Of a stretch of DNA of 64,000 bases, positions 1 to 8,007 are shown piece after piece. The position numbers and the translations under genes were made by a program. The notes below the pieces were generated by a model. The model was not told where the DNA came from. It saw nothing but the letters and a program-made list of their open reading frames with translations, and did no database searches. The stretch spans positions 124,001-188,000 of the forward strand of contig NZ_SJOF01000004.1 in the NCBI RefSeq assembly GCF_004331255.1. The letters are read 5' to 3'. Positions within the stretch are counted from its first letter, which is position 1. Every line of letters starts with the position of its first letter. The stretch comes from Acinetobacter sp. ANC 4173. GTDB lineage: Bacteria; Pseudomonadota; Gammaproteobacteria; Pseudomonadales; Moraxellaceae.

Positions 1-336
1 GGCTTACCTTTTTATGCGGGCGGCTTTAGCTTTGGTGCACATGTCATGGCAAAATGCTACGATGCTTTACCAAGTGAACTCAGATCTATTCAAACTATTT
101 TGTGTGGTTTGCCAACAGCGACTGTTGCAGGTGTTCGTCACTATCAAACGCCTGATCTTAAAGGTGATATTCTGTTTATTCACGGTGAAGCGGATGAAGT
201 CACGTTACTTTCAGATATGATTGCGTGGGCAAAACCTCAGCGTCATTTGGTCACAGTTTTACCGGGTGCGAATCACTTCTTTACTGGGTACTTAAAACAG
301 TTACGTATTGCGATTTCACGCTTCCTACTGGTTTAA
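1..336 (+). CDS. Alpha/beta hydrolase, C-terminal part (cut by window edge)
   Basis: The reading frame is open from base 1 and ends with TAA at 334-336. The first residues include GGFSFGA, a GxSxG nucleophile elbow, so the catalytic serine is near residue 10 of the visible part. ILFIHGEADEVT carries the acidic residue region and GANHFF the catalytic histidine region, the usual order for the alpha/beta hydrolase fold. It resembles small cytoplasmic hydrolases of the dienelactone-hydrolase-like (COG2945) type. The substrate cannot be told. The N-terminal half lies outside the window. Confidence 0.75.
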   Translation, partial: GLPFYAGGFSFGAHVMAKCYDALPSELRSIQTILCGLPTATVAGVRHYQTPDLKGDILFIHGEADEVTLLSDMIAWAKPQRHLVTVLPGANHFFTGYLKQLRIAISRFLLV

Positions 337-585
337 TCTGCAAATATCGGGAAAGAAATCATTCTCTGATGTCATGTGATTTCTTTCTTGAACACCCCAC
401 TTTGAATAAATAATTTTAATCTCATACCAATAAATCCTTGGCAACCACTTATATAAAAATATTTATTTCGGTGGATGTTTTGGCATTTTATGCACATCAT
501 TATTTAAATAATTAATTATACAATCAATGTCTTAGCTCACTATAGCTTTCCACTTTTAAATTTCAAAACTGCGGTCAACGACTCT

Positions 586-1026
586 ATGAAAACATTTTTT
601 GGGGCAATTTTACTTGCTTTAGCCACGACATCAAGTTTTGCACAGGACATTACAGGCACTTGGCATTATATCGATGATAAAACAGGTGAACCTAAAGGTT
701 GGGTTAAAATTGAGAAACAAGCTAATGGCACTTATGCAGGAAAAGTCATCAAACTCACACCTAGAGTCGGTTATACCCCGAAAGAATTCTGCACAAATTG
801 TCCACCACCGTTTACCAACAAACCTATTGTGGGTATGCAGGTCATCTCAGGTTTAAAAACTACAGATGCTATCAATTACAACAACGGTAAAATTCTAGAT
901 CCTGTTTCTGGAAAGATTTATAGCTTAAAGGGTAAGGTTAGTGCGAATAGTAAAAAACTCTTTTTACGTGGCTATTTTGGGGTTTCCGCTGTAGGCCGTA
1001 GTCAGACTTGGTTACGTGTGGAATAA
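586..1026 (+). CDS. DUF2147 family exported protein
   Basis: A 146-residue protein. It starts with a short signal peptide (residues 1-19, ending SSFAQ), so it is probably periplasmic. The mature part begins DITGTWHYID and contains GYTPKEFCTNCPPP, a pattern typical of DUF2147 proteins, which are small beta-rich (lipocalin-like) exported proteins of unknown function. The two close cysteines (CTNC) could form a disulfide or bind metal; that is inference. It stands alone, with a strong hairpin terminator about 70 bases after the stop. No partner gene is adjacent. Confidence 0.8.
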   Translation: MKTFFGAILLALATTSSFAQDITGTWHYIDDKTGEPKGWVKIEKQANGTYAGKVIKLTPRVGYTPKEFCTNCPPPFTNKPIVGMQVISGLKTTDAINYNNGKILDPVSGKIYSLKGKVSANSKKLFLRGYFGVSAVGRSQTWLRVE

Positions 1027-1046
1027 ACATCTGATTTTCTATTTTT

Positions 1047-1126
1047 ATTGAATATCAAATCTTTAGTACTAAAGTGATATTCAATGTATCAATTAAAATG
1101 CTGAATTGTAAATAATTCAGCATTTT
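1047..1126 (+). terminator. Tandem hairpins downstream of the DUF2147 gene
   Basis: Two consecutive stem-loops are visible. The first pairs ATTGAATATCA (1047-1057) with TGATATTCAAT (1075-1085) around a self-complementary CTTTAGTACTAAAG. The second pairs AAAATGCTGAATT (1095-1107) with AATTCAGCATTTT (1114-1126), a perfect 13-bp stem with a 6-base loop and a short T tract. The second is a good intrinsic terminator in both directions, serving the DUF2147 gene on the plus strand. Confidence 0.7.
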
Positions 1127-1182
1127 CTATAGTGTAGGATTAAGTAGCCCCTCTAAAACCAACAGAAATTTAATATCAATTT

Positions 1183-1476
1183 TTAGCTATATATTTTCTT
1201 GGTATTACTCACTTTACGATCTAAAGCTTCTGCAATTTTTTGATTTGCCCAGTTTTTTTCGGCTACAGAATAATAAAGCTGTCGTAACCCTAGCTCTTCA
1301 AACGCGAATTTAATCAGAGTTTCAACAGCATCTCTTCCAAATTTATGTCCATACCGTTGCTCTTTCACTCCTAGTCTAACAGTTGGTGCTTCATTCTTTA
1401 AACCATGTAGACCACATAAACCAATAAAAATCTGGAGCTCATTATCTTTTAATACAAAGACGAATTCCTCCTGATT
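1183..1476 (-). pseudogene. GNAT acetyltransferase remnant (N-terminus lost)
   Basis: On the minus strand a frame of about 97 codons opens right after a stop codon (TAA at 1477-1479) and ends at 1183. The translation holds FVFVLKDNELQIFIGLCGL, then VRLGVKEQRYGHKFGRDAV and LRQLYYSVAEKNWANQKIAE. This is the order of GNAT motifs: a beta-strand pair, the acetyl-CoA loop (here QRYGHKFG) and the motif-B asparagine region of RimJ/RimL-like N-acetyltransferases. A full member has about 170-180 residues, so roughly the first 70-80 are missing and no proper start codon is seen. It is best read as a decayed gene. Confidence 0.65.
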
Positions 1477-1479
1477 TTA

Positions 1480-1700
1480 CCTACCAATCGGCCATTTAGG
1501 CCACACCACTCTGAAACCGTTCTCAGACTATGACACAATCCATGTCTTAGCGAGCTAAACTGGGTGTGATTAAGATATAAGCTTCCAAGGCATCTTGGAT
1601 TGAAAACAGCAAAATACTATCTCTTGCAACTTAATTGGGTAAGCCTTGTATATCTTGGGTTTAGCTGATCTATGATTGCGTTCGGGTTCTACTTTGCTCT
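1480..1700. other. Gene-free stretch, probably degenerate sequence
   Basis: No intact reading frame is visible. Short open fragments broken by stops occur on both strands (for example a stretch reading ENGFRVVWPKWPIGR on the minus strand before a stop), so this may be further decayed coding sequence lying upstream of the GNAT remnant. No inverted repeat or target duplication that would show an insertion sequence was found. Confidence 0.3.
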
Positions 1701-1701
1701 C

Positions 1702-2076
1702 TCACCGCCATTCAAACTCACTAAAGGTAGTGTCTTGCTTCAAACTATTCTCAACCGCTTGTGCCAATTGATTCAATAAGCTTTGCTCAGCAATACGCTC
1801 CAACCAGTCCTGATCTTCGGTTGGATATGAAGTAATTTCACAGACTAAATGACCATCCTGATCTGAACTTTGACAGGTAATGGATAAAGGTAAAGCATGA
1901 TTATCTACAGTTACAGCAACATGATCACCACTTTGCGGCAAGGTATGAAATCCATATTGATTCAGCTTACCTACCAATAAATCTGCCACATATTCTTGGG
2001 TTATATGGCATTGGTTATTTGCTTCCACGACATGTTGATGCTGCTCGCAATTGGCAGTGAATTGTAATTTTCGCAT
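1702..2076 (-). CDS. Hypothetical protein, about 124 residues
   Basis: I do not recognise a family. The start at 2076 (MRKLQF) is preferred over the ATG at 2094 because AGG precedes it at good spacing. The protein is acidic and polar, without signal peptide or membrane segment. It has three cysteines or so and a C-terminal helix-like stretch (LLNQLAQAVENSLKQ). It sits downstream of tyrA-aroA on the same strand but behind that gene's terminator, so it probably has its own promoter. A cytoplasmic protein of unknown role. Confidence 0.6.
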   Translation of the reverse strand: MRKLQFTANCEQHQHVVEANNQCHITQEYVADLLVGKLNQYGFHTLPQSGDHVAVTVDNHALPLSITCQSSDQDGHLVCEITSYPTEDQDWLERIAEQSLLNQLAQAVENSLKQDTTFSEFEWR

Positions 2077-2127
2077 AGCTCTACCTAAAGGCATTTTTGT
2101 TTTATGGGTTTAGCATAAGCAATAAAA

Positions 2128-2160
2128 ACAAAACAGCCAAGCATTTGCTTGGCTGTTCAA
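2128..2160 (-). terminator. Terminator of tyrA-aroA
   Basis: AACAGCCAAGC (2132-2142) pairs perfectly with GCTTGGCTGTT (2147-2157) around a 4-base loop. On the minus strand the stem is followed by a T-rich run, so it ends transcripts coming from tyrA-aroA. Confidence 0.75.
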
Positions 2161-2192
2161 TCATAAATAACTGACTTGTTGAGTCACAATGC

Positions 2193-4439
2193 TTATTCAG
2201 TCGCCTGAATGGCTAAACCTGCTTGATTGCTCAGTTCAGTAAATGTTGGGAAACTGGTTGCAACCGTTTCTGTACCCAGAATTTTAATCTCACCTGAACT
2301 ACGTAAACCCGCCATACTAAAGCTCATAGCAATACGGTGGTCATGATGGGATTCAATTTCACCGCCTGCAAAGATTGCAGACCAATCTCCAGATTGACCT
2401 TTACCTTCAATGATGATGCCATCTTCTGTCGGGGTGCAGTCAATGCCCATGGTTTTCAGACCATCTGCCATCACTTGAATACGGTCAGATTCTTTCACAC
2501 GTAATTCTGCTGCACCAGTCAATACAGTTTGCCCTTCGGCACAAGCTGCAGCAATAAACAATGCAGGAAATTCATCAATCGCTAGTGGTACTTGGTCTTC
2601 AGGCATATGAATGCCTTTTAAAGTACGACTACCACGAATACGAATATCTGCAATTGGTTCACCACCTGCAATACGTTCATTTTCAACAGTGAGGTCAGCA
2701 CCCATTTGTTTCAAAATTTCAATTACACCCGTACGCGTTGGGTTAATGCCCACAGCTTCAAGCGTCACGTCTGAACCTTCAGTAATTGCAGCACCGACCA
2801 TAAAGAAAGCAGCGGAAGAAATATCCGATGGTACCTGAATATCCGTACCGACTAACTTACCACCACCTTGCAGTGAAATATGATTACCTTCAGTTTTCAC
2901 CTCATAACCAAAAGCACGTAACATACGCTCAGTATGATCCCGTGTTGGCTCTGGCTCAGTCACAGAAGTTTCACCTGCTGCCCATAAACCTGCCAATAGA
3001 ATGCCTGATTTCACCTGAGCAGAAGCCATTGGTAAATCATAGTGAATGCCTTTTAAAGGTTGACTACCTGTTATCGAAACTGGCGGTGTGCCACGCTCAC
3101 CTGTGGTTTGAATTTGAGCACCCATTTCACGTAAGGGTTTGGCAATACGCTCCATTGGACGTTTTGACAACGAAGCATCGCCCGTCATCACTGAATCAAA
3201 TTTTTGCGCAGAAAGCATTCCCGACAAAAGACGCATAGATGTGCCTGAGTTACCCATATACAAGGCGCCCGCTGGTGCTTTTAGACCATGCATGCCAACG
3301 CCATGAATGGTCACTTCACCATTTTTAGGACCTTCAATACTCACGCCCATATCACGGAAGGCTTGTAACGTCGCTAAAGCATCTTCACCTTCAAGAAAAC
3401 CTGTTACATGGGTTGTGCCTTCTGCAATCGCACCAAACATGATAGAGCGGTGAGACACAGACTTGTCTCCAGGCACGGTGAATTTACCTTGGAATGTTTT
3501 AGGGCCTGGCAAAATGGTAAATTGTTGTGTCACCTTATTTTTCTCCATCAGGGGTTTCTTGGCTAACATATGATTAAAATGTTGTCGCGCAGCTTGAGCA
3601 TTACCGAGTAATCCCATTAAGGCTGGCGAATCTTCATCTTCAATCAGTTTTCTGAGTACAGCAAGTTGTTGTTCAAAACCATCTACAGCATTCAAAATGG
3701 CTTTTTTATTGGCAAAAAAGATGTCATGCCACATTTGTGGATCACTGGCAGCAATACGTGAGAAATCACGGAATCCACCCGCAGCATAACGGAATATATC
3801 CAAATTATCTGCTCGATTGGCCAACTGTTCGACCAAGTTAAATGCCATCAAATGCGGTAAATGACTGGTATGCGCCAACACTTCATCATGCTTTTCCACA
3901 TCCATGCAAATGACTTCGGCTTTTGCCGCTTGCCAAAGGGTAATCAGTTTTTCAACCGCCCAAGGCGCACTGCTTGGAAGTGGTGTCAGAATGACTTTAT
4001 GATGCGCAAATAAATCGACTTTACCTGCATGTACGCCCGTATGTTCCGCGCCCGCAATTGGATGTCCTGGCACAAAACCAGCAGGAAGGGTTTCGCCAAA
4101 GACAGCTTTGGCTGCATCGACAACATTTCCTTTGGTGCTTCCCACATCGGTAATGATACAATTTTCAGATAAATAAGGCTTAATTGTCGCTAAAGCTTTT
4201 TCAGTTGCTCGTACAGGCAAAGCAAGTACCACCAAATCAGCACCCTGAACAGCATCGACAGGATTACTAAAGCCATCGGTAATTAAGCCTAAAGCTTTTG
4301 CATCTTCCAAGGTCTTAGTTGAACGTGTTGATGCGACAATTTGTTTCGCCAATTTTTCAGCAACTATTACACGAGCCAGACTTGAACCAATCAGGCCAAG
4401 TCCAATAAATGCAACTTTTTCAAATAATGGCTGTGTCAT
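2193..4439 (-). CDS. tyrA-aroA: Fused prephenate dehydrogenase / EPSP synthase
   Basis: A 748-residue bifunctional cytoplasmic enzyme. Residues 1 to about 290 form a TyrA domain: the GLGLIG dinucleotide-binding loop is near residue 13, then DVGSTKG and GHPIAGAEHTG, typical of prephenate dehydrogenases. From about residue 305 an AroA domain follows, with GDKSVSHRS, GNSGTSMRLLSG, SKRPMERI and a late KESDR. AroA makes 5-enolpyruvylshikimate-3-phosphate from shikimate-3-phosphate and PEP; TyrA oxidises prephenate toward tyrosine. The fusion therefore joins a step before and a step after chorismate in one chain. This domain order is known in Acinetobacter and relatives. It lies downstream of pheA on the same strand. 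Confidence 0.95.
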   Translation of the reverse strand: MTQPLFEKVAFIGLGLIGSSLARVIVAEKLAKQIVASTRSTKTLEDAKALGLITDGFSNPVDAVQGADLVVLALPVRATEKALATIKPYLSENCIITDVGSTKGNVVDAAKAVFGETLPAGFVPGHPIAGAEHTGVHAGKVDLFAHHKVILTPLPSSAPWAVEKLITLWQAAKAEVICMDVEKHDEVLAHTSHLPHLMAFNLVEQLANRADNLDIFRYAAGGFRDFSRIAASDPQMWHDIFFANKKAILNAVDGFEQQLAVLRKLIEDEDSPALMGLLGNAQAARQHFNHMLAKKPLMEKNKVTQQFTILPGPKTFQGKFTVPGDKSVSHRSIMFGAIAEGTTHVTGFLEGEDALATLQAFRDMGVSIEGPKNGEVTIHGVGMHGLKAPAGALYMGNSGTSMRLLSGMLSAQKFDSVMTGDASLSKRPMERIAKPLREMGAQIQTTGERGTPPVSITGSQPLKGIHYDLPMASAQVKSGILLAGLWAAGETSVTEPEPTRDHTERMLRAFGYEVKTEGNHISLQGGGKLVGTDIQVPSDISSAAFFMVGAAITEGSDVTLEAVGINPTRTGVIEILKQMGADLTVENERIAGGEPIADIRIRGSRTLKGIHMPEDQVPLAIDEFPALFIAAACAEGQTVLTGAAELRVKESDRIQVMADGLKTMGIDCTPTEDGIIIEGKGQSGDWSAIFAGGEIESHHDHRIAMSFSMAGLRSSGEIKILGTETVATSFPTFTELSNQAGLAIQATE

Positions 4440-4533
4440 CTTTTATGCTTTCGCCTCTAAACTCCACACTTTGGCAAGTGCATTTCAACGATATTGTCAT
4501 GTCTAAGTTTGTTTCACTTAAAGATTTTTGCAA

Positions 4534-4588
4534 GCCGTCTCGACATTATTGATCTAATCAAAATTAAGCTTCAATCATGCGAGACGGC
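4534..4588 (-). terminator. Long stem-loop between pheA and tyrA-aroA
   Basis: GCCGTCTCG (4534-4542) and CGAGACGGC (4580-4588) form a 9-bp stem that extends inward, with one bulge and one mismatch, through CAT/ATG and ATTGA/TCAAT. The whole stem is about 17 bp. It lies just after the pheA stop codon. On the minus strand it is followed by TTGCAAAAATC, a weak T tract. It probably reduces or ends transcription after pheA; a role as an attenuator or mRNA stabiliser is also possible. Confidence 0.5.
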
Positions 4589-4610
4589 AAACCATCTTTT
4601 ATAGCGAATG

Positions 4611-5720
4611 TTATAGCACAGCGATTGGATAGGAACCCAATACACGTACTTCTTTCACCAAAGGACGAATTTCTTCAATTGCCGCTTTCACATTTTCTTG
4701 TTCAATATGACCTTCAAGGTCAATGAAGAACACATAAGCCCATTTTTCTGGTAAAGCTGGGCGCGTTTCAATACTGGTCAAACTAATTTGGTGTTTTGCA
4801 AAAGGTGCTAAGATTTCAAGTAATGCACCCGCACGATCATGTGCCGAAATCAACAAAGAGGTTTTGTCATTGCCACTTTGTGGCACTTTTTCACGACCAA
4901 TTACCAAGAAACGTGTGGTATTTTCTGGATTATCTTCAATATTACTGTGCAGAATTTCTAGCTCATAAATACTTGCAGCAACATCCGATGCAATTGCAGC
5001 CGAATGCCATTCATTACGAATACGGCGCGCCGCTTCTGCATTTGAATTGAGTGCAACACGTTCTACACCTGGGTAATGTGCATCCAACCATTTACGGCAC
5101 TGTGCCAAGGTTTGTTGATGCGCATAAATCTGCTTAATACTGTCTTTACGGGTATTTTCAGAAACTAAGAATTGATGGTGAATACGCAGTTCCACTTCAC
5201 CAATCACATTTAGGGTCGATGATTTAAAACAGTCTAAAGTATGGTTCACGACCCCTTCAGATGAGTTTTCGACTGGTACTAGACCATAGTGTGCACTGCC
5301 CGCTTCAACTTCGCGGAATACTTCATCAATCGTTGGTAAAGGGCGAACCACCGCATCCTGACCAAAATGTTTAAGTACTGCAGAATGTGTAAATGTTCCC
5401 ACTGGCCCCAAGAAAGCAATACTTTGTGGAGCTTCTAATGCCAAGCATGCTGACATAATTTCACGGAATAAACGTGCCATTGTTACATCAGACAAAGGAC
5501 CTTCGTTACGCTCCATCACATTACGTAGAACTTGTGCTTCACGTTCAGGACGGTAAAACATTGGATTCTCTTCAGAGGCAAACTTTGCTTTTGCTACTGC
5601 TTCGGCCAAGCGTGCGCGACGATTAATCAGTTGTTGAATCTGCTGATCGACAGAATCAATATCTTCGCGAATCTTGGTCAAGTCCAGAGAAGTCGTAGTG
5701 TTTTGATCGTCGTTGATCAT
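4611..5720 (-). CDS. pheA: P-protein: chorismate mutase / prephenate dehydratase
   Basis: A 369-residue cytoplasmic enzyme with the usual P-protein layout. Residues 1 to about 95 form an AroQ chorismate mutase helix bundle (IREDIDSVDQQIQQLINRRA). About 98-275 is the prephenate dehydratase domain (AFLGPVGTFTHSA, VPVENSSEGVVNHTLD, TTRFLVIG with the TRF motif). About 285-369 is an ACT domain (LLISAHDRAGALLEIL and the IETRPA variant of the ESRP motif) that normally senses phenylalanine. It converts chorismate to prephenate and then phenylpyruvate for phenylalanine synthesis. It competes with the TyrA domain encoded just downstream for prephenate. Confidence 0.95.
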   Translation of the reverse strand: MINDDQNTTTSLDLTKIREDIDSVDQQIQQLINRRARLAEAVAKAKFASEENPMFYRPEREAQVLRNVMERNEGPLSDVTMARLFREIMSACLALEAPQSIAFLGPVGTFTHSAVLKHFGQDAVVRPLPTIDEVFREVEAGSAHYGLVPVENSSEGVVNHTLDCFKSSTLNVIGEVELRIHHQFLVSENTRKDSIKQIYAHQQTLAQCRKWLDAHYPGVERVALNSNAEAARRIRNEWHSAAIASDVAASIYELEILHSNIEDNPENTTRFLVIGREKVPQSGNDKTSLLISAHDRAGALLEILAPFAKHQISLTSIETRPALPEKWAYVFFIDLEGHIEQENVKAAIEEIRPLVKEVRVLGSYPIAVL

Positions 5721-6159
5721 TGTTATTTCGCCCTTCGAAAACGTGAATGCCGACAGTATATCAAGAGTTCAATTAAATGGTAGGCAATAAAATCTGGATT
5801 CATCCTGATTTCAACGCTATCGCCTGTAATATTTGCCAAAATCCAACTAAAGTTTTGAATTATAGATTAGATATAGCATCTGGCTTAGCCATCTTGGGAA
5901 TAAGATGATCTAAATACATAGACTCATAGGATTGAAACTCTCCATGAAATGTCATCATCAAGACCACACAACCTTGAAAATTGATGAATCACGTTATCTT
6001 TATTATTTTTATTTAAAACATAGCACTAGAAAATTTCATTAAGAATATGACATGATCAAGGCATGTTACTTTAGGTCACAATTTAACCACAATTAAATAT
6101 GACGTATTTCACAATTTGTCTGTTATTTTAAATTTAAAAATGCTATTCGGAGAATAAAA
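5721..6159. other. Intergenic region between divergent pheA and DJ-1/PfpI genes
   Basis: About 440 AT-rich bases without a believable gene. It must hold the promoters of both flanking genes. The stretch TTGATATACT close to the pheA start looks like a -10 region on the minus strand. CGGAG at 6149-6153, just upstream of the start at 6160, is a usable ribosome site. No riboswitch, repeat or RNA gene was recognised. Confidence 0.5.
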
Positions 6160-6678
6160 ATGTCAAAAAGAATTGCAGTTTTAGTCACGCATGACTTTGA
6201 AGACATGGAATATGTCGAACCCGTCGAAGCCTTTCGTGCTGCGAGCCATAGTGTAATTAACATTGAAAACAAAGCTGGCAATATTGTTTACGGAAAAAAG
6301 CGCCGATATTCAGTCACTATTGATCAAGGCATTGATGATGTTACTGTGCATGAATTTGATGCTTTGCTTATTCCTGGTGGCTATTCACCAGATCACTTAA
6401 GAGCAGATGAACGCTATGTCGATTTTGTCCGTCGCTTTGCCAATGCACAAAAACCGATTATGAGTAGTTGTCATGGTCCACAATTATTGATTAATGCAGG
6501 CGTTGTAAAAGGTCGGCGTATGACCACCATGAAATCCGTTATTGTTGATTTACTTAATGCAGGTGCAGTGTTTTATGACGAAGCCGTGGTGAATGACAAT
6601 AATTTGTATATTTCTTCGCGCTCTCCAGAAGATCTACCTGCCTTTATTCGCGAAAGTTTGACTGTACTCAAACTCTAA
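6160..6678 (+). CDS. DJ-1/PfpI family protein
   Basis: 172 residues, the usual length for single-domain PfpI-like proteins. The N-terminus is the family beta-strand (IAVLVTHDFEDMEYVEP) with the conserved acidic residue region. The nucleophile elbow SSCHGPQLL holds the family cysteine followed by histidine near residues 107-108, and FDALLIPGGYSPD is the preceding glycine-rich loop. Members act as chaperone-like glyoxalases, deglycases or proteases; which applies here cannot be decided. The protein is cytoplasmic. It is a single gene ended by a clear terminator, divergent from pheA. Confidence 0.88.
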   Translation: MSKRIAVLVTHDFEDMEYVEPVEAFRAASHSVINIENKAGNIVYGKKRRYSVTIDQGIDDVTVHEFDALLIPGGYSPDHLRADERYVDFVRRFANAQKPIMSSCHGPQLLINAGVVKGRRMTTMKSVIVDLLNAGAVFYDEAVVNDNNLYISSRSPEDLPAFIRESLTVLKL

Positions 6679-6682
6679 ATCA

Positions 6683-6706
6683 AAAAAAGAGCCTTTCGGC
6701 TCTTTT
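6683..6706 (+). terminator. Bidirectional terminator between convergent genes
   Basis: AAAAGAGCC pairs with GGCTCTTTT around TTTC, flanked by A and T runs. It can end the DJ-1/PfpI gene on the plus strand and the acyl-CoA dehydrogenase gene on the minus strand. Confidence 0.85.
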
Positions 6707-6709
6707 ATA

Positions 6710-7855
6710 TTATGAGCGTCCAATCATGCCACGCGCGACAATTTCTTTCATAATTTCGTTGGTTCCACCATAAATCCGCTGAATTCGAGCATCGACAAAA
6801 AAACGAGAAATTGGATATTCCGTCATGTAACCATAGCCACCAAACAATTGTAGTAATTGATCTGCAACTTTCATTTGCATGTCTGTTGAAAAACTTTTAA
6901 GTGCTGCAGCCGTTTCTACATCAAATTTACCTTGCATATAAAGTTCTACATTTTGGTTATAAAAGGCTGCTGTCGCCAGTTCATCAATTTTTGCCTGTGC
7001 CAGTACAAAACGCGTGTTTTGAAATTGACCAATTTTTTGTCCAAAGGCCTGACGTTCTTGTACATATTGCGTGGTCACATCCAATGCCCCACGAATAGCT
7101 CCTAAAGCTGTCGCAGCAATCGCTGTTCTTTCACGCGGCAACTCTTGCATAAGATAGTTAAATCCATGCCCTGCTTGTCCCAATAACTGATCCCTAGGCA
7201 CTTGCACATTATCAAAAAATAATTCTGAAGTATCCTGAGAATGTAAACCGATCTTGTCTAAATTGGTTCCTTTCTTAAATCCATCTAAATGGGTATCTAA
7301 TAAAAGTAAAGACACCCCTTTAGCACGTGCTTGCGGATCTGTTTTCACTGCAAGAACCACGAGGTCAGCATGTTGTCCATTTGAAATAAAGGTTTTAGAA
7401 CCATTCAGCACATAATGATTGTCTTGCAAAATTGCAGTGCTACGTATTGCCTGTAAATCTGAACCAGCCCCTGGCTCAGTCATCCCAATCGCACCCACGA
7501 CTTCGCCTGTAACCATTTTCGGCAACCAATATTGTTTCTGTTGTTCTGTTCCAATATGTAAAATATAAGGCGCAGCAATTTCAGAATGACATGAAATCGC
7601 GGTAGAAAGTGCCCCATATCCTGCACGAGCAGATTCTTCCACCAACATCAAAGAATAATGGGTCGGCACGCCATAGCCACCATATTGTTCAGGCACATCT
7701 ACACACAAAAAGCCATTTTCACCCAATTTATTCCATACTGTGCGCGGCATAATGCCTTCACGTTCCCATTGGTCATAATCTGGGGCAATATGCTCTTGCA
7801 TAAAGCGCTTAAAATTATCTTTAAATAGTTCTAAATCTGCATCGTAGGCTAACAT
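6710..7855 (-). CDS. Acyl-CoA dehydrogenase
   Basis: 381 residues from the ATG at 7855, which is preceded by AGGAAG at 5-base spacing; an upstream in-frame start at 7885 lacks this. It has the three-part acyl-CoA dehydrogenase fold: N-terminal helical domain (to about 120), beta domain with the flavin/substrate signature AIGMTEPGAGSDL, and a C-terminal helical domain with ERTAIAATALGAIRGAL and the late QRIYGGTNEIMKEI, where the glutamate is the likely catalytic base. It introduces the 2,3 double bond in acyl-CoA using FAD, in fatty-acid or branched-chain degradation. Chain-length preference is not readable. It stands alone. Confidence 0.92.
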   Translation of the reverse strand: MLAYDADLELFKDNFKRFMQEHIAPDYDQWEREGIMPRTVWNKLGENGFLCVDVPEQYGGYGVPTHYSLMLVEESARAGYGALSTAISCHSEIAAPYILHIGTEQQKQYWLPKMVTGEVVGAIGMTEPGAGSDLQAIRSTAILQDNHYVLNGSKTFISNGQHADLVVLAVKTDPQARAKGVSLLLLDTHLDGFKKGTNLDKIGLHSQDTSELFFDNVQVPRDQLLGQAGHGFNYLMQELPRERTAIAATALGAIRGALDVTTQYVQERQAFGQKIGQFQNTRFVLAQAKIDELATAAFYNQNVELYMQGKFDVETAAALKSFSTDMQMKVADQLLQLFGGYGYMTEYPISRFFVDARIQRIYGGTNEIMKEIVARGMIGRS

Positions 7856-7966
7856 TATTCTTCCTGAGTTATTTTTAATCTTCATCAGACATGCTAGGCA
7901 ATTTTATAGCATCTGTCATGTGCAGCTTTTGTCTTATTTATGGCTACTTTAGGTCAATACAAAAAC

Positions 7967-7995
7967 AAAAAAGGAAGCCGAAGCTTCCTTTTTTT
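7967..7995 (-). terminator. Terminator of dctA
   Basis: AAGGAAGC (7971-7978) pairs with GCTTCCTT (7983-7990) around four bases, flanked by an A run on the left and a T run on the right. On the minus strand it ends the dctA transcript. Confidence 0.85.
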
Positions 7996-8007
7996 AATCA
8001 GAACACA

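Noticed and set aside
1480..1700. Possible insertion-sequence remnant
   Set aside because: No terminal inverted repeats, target duplication or transposase motif could be found.
2828..3238. Open frame of 136 codons on the plus strand
   Set aside because: It lies fully antisense inside the AroA part of tyrA-aroA, whose protein is unmistakable; the plus-strand product shows no family and no ribosome site.
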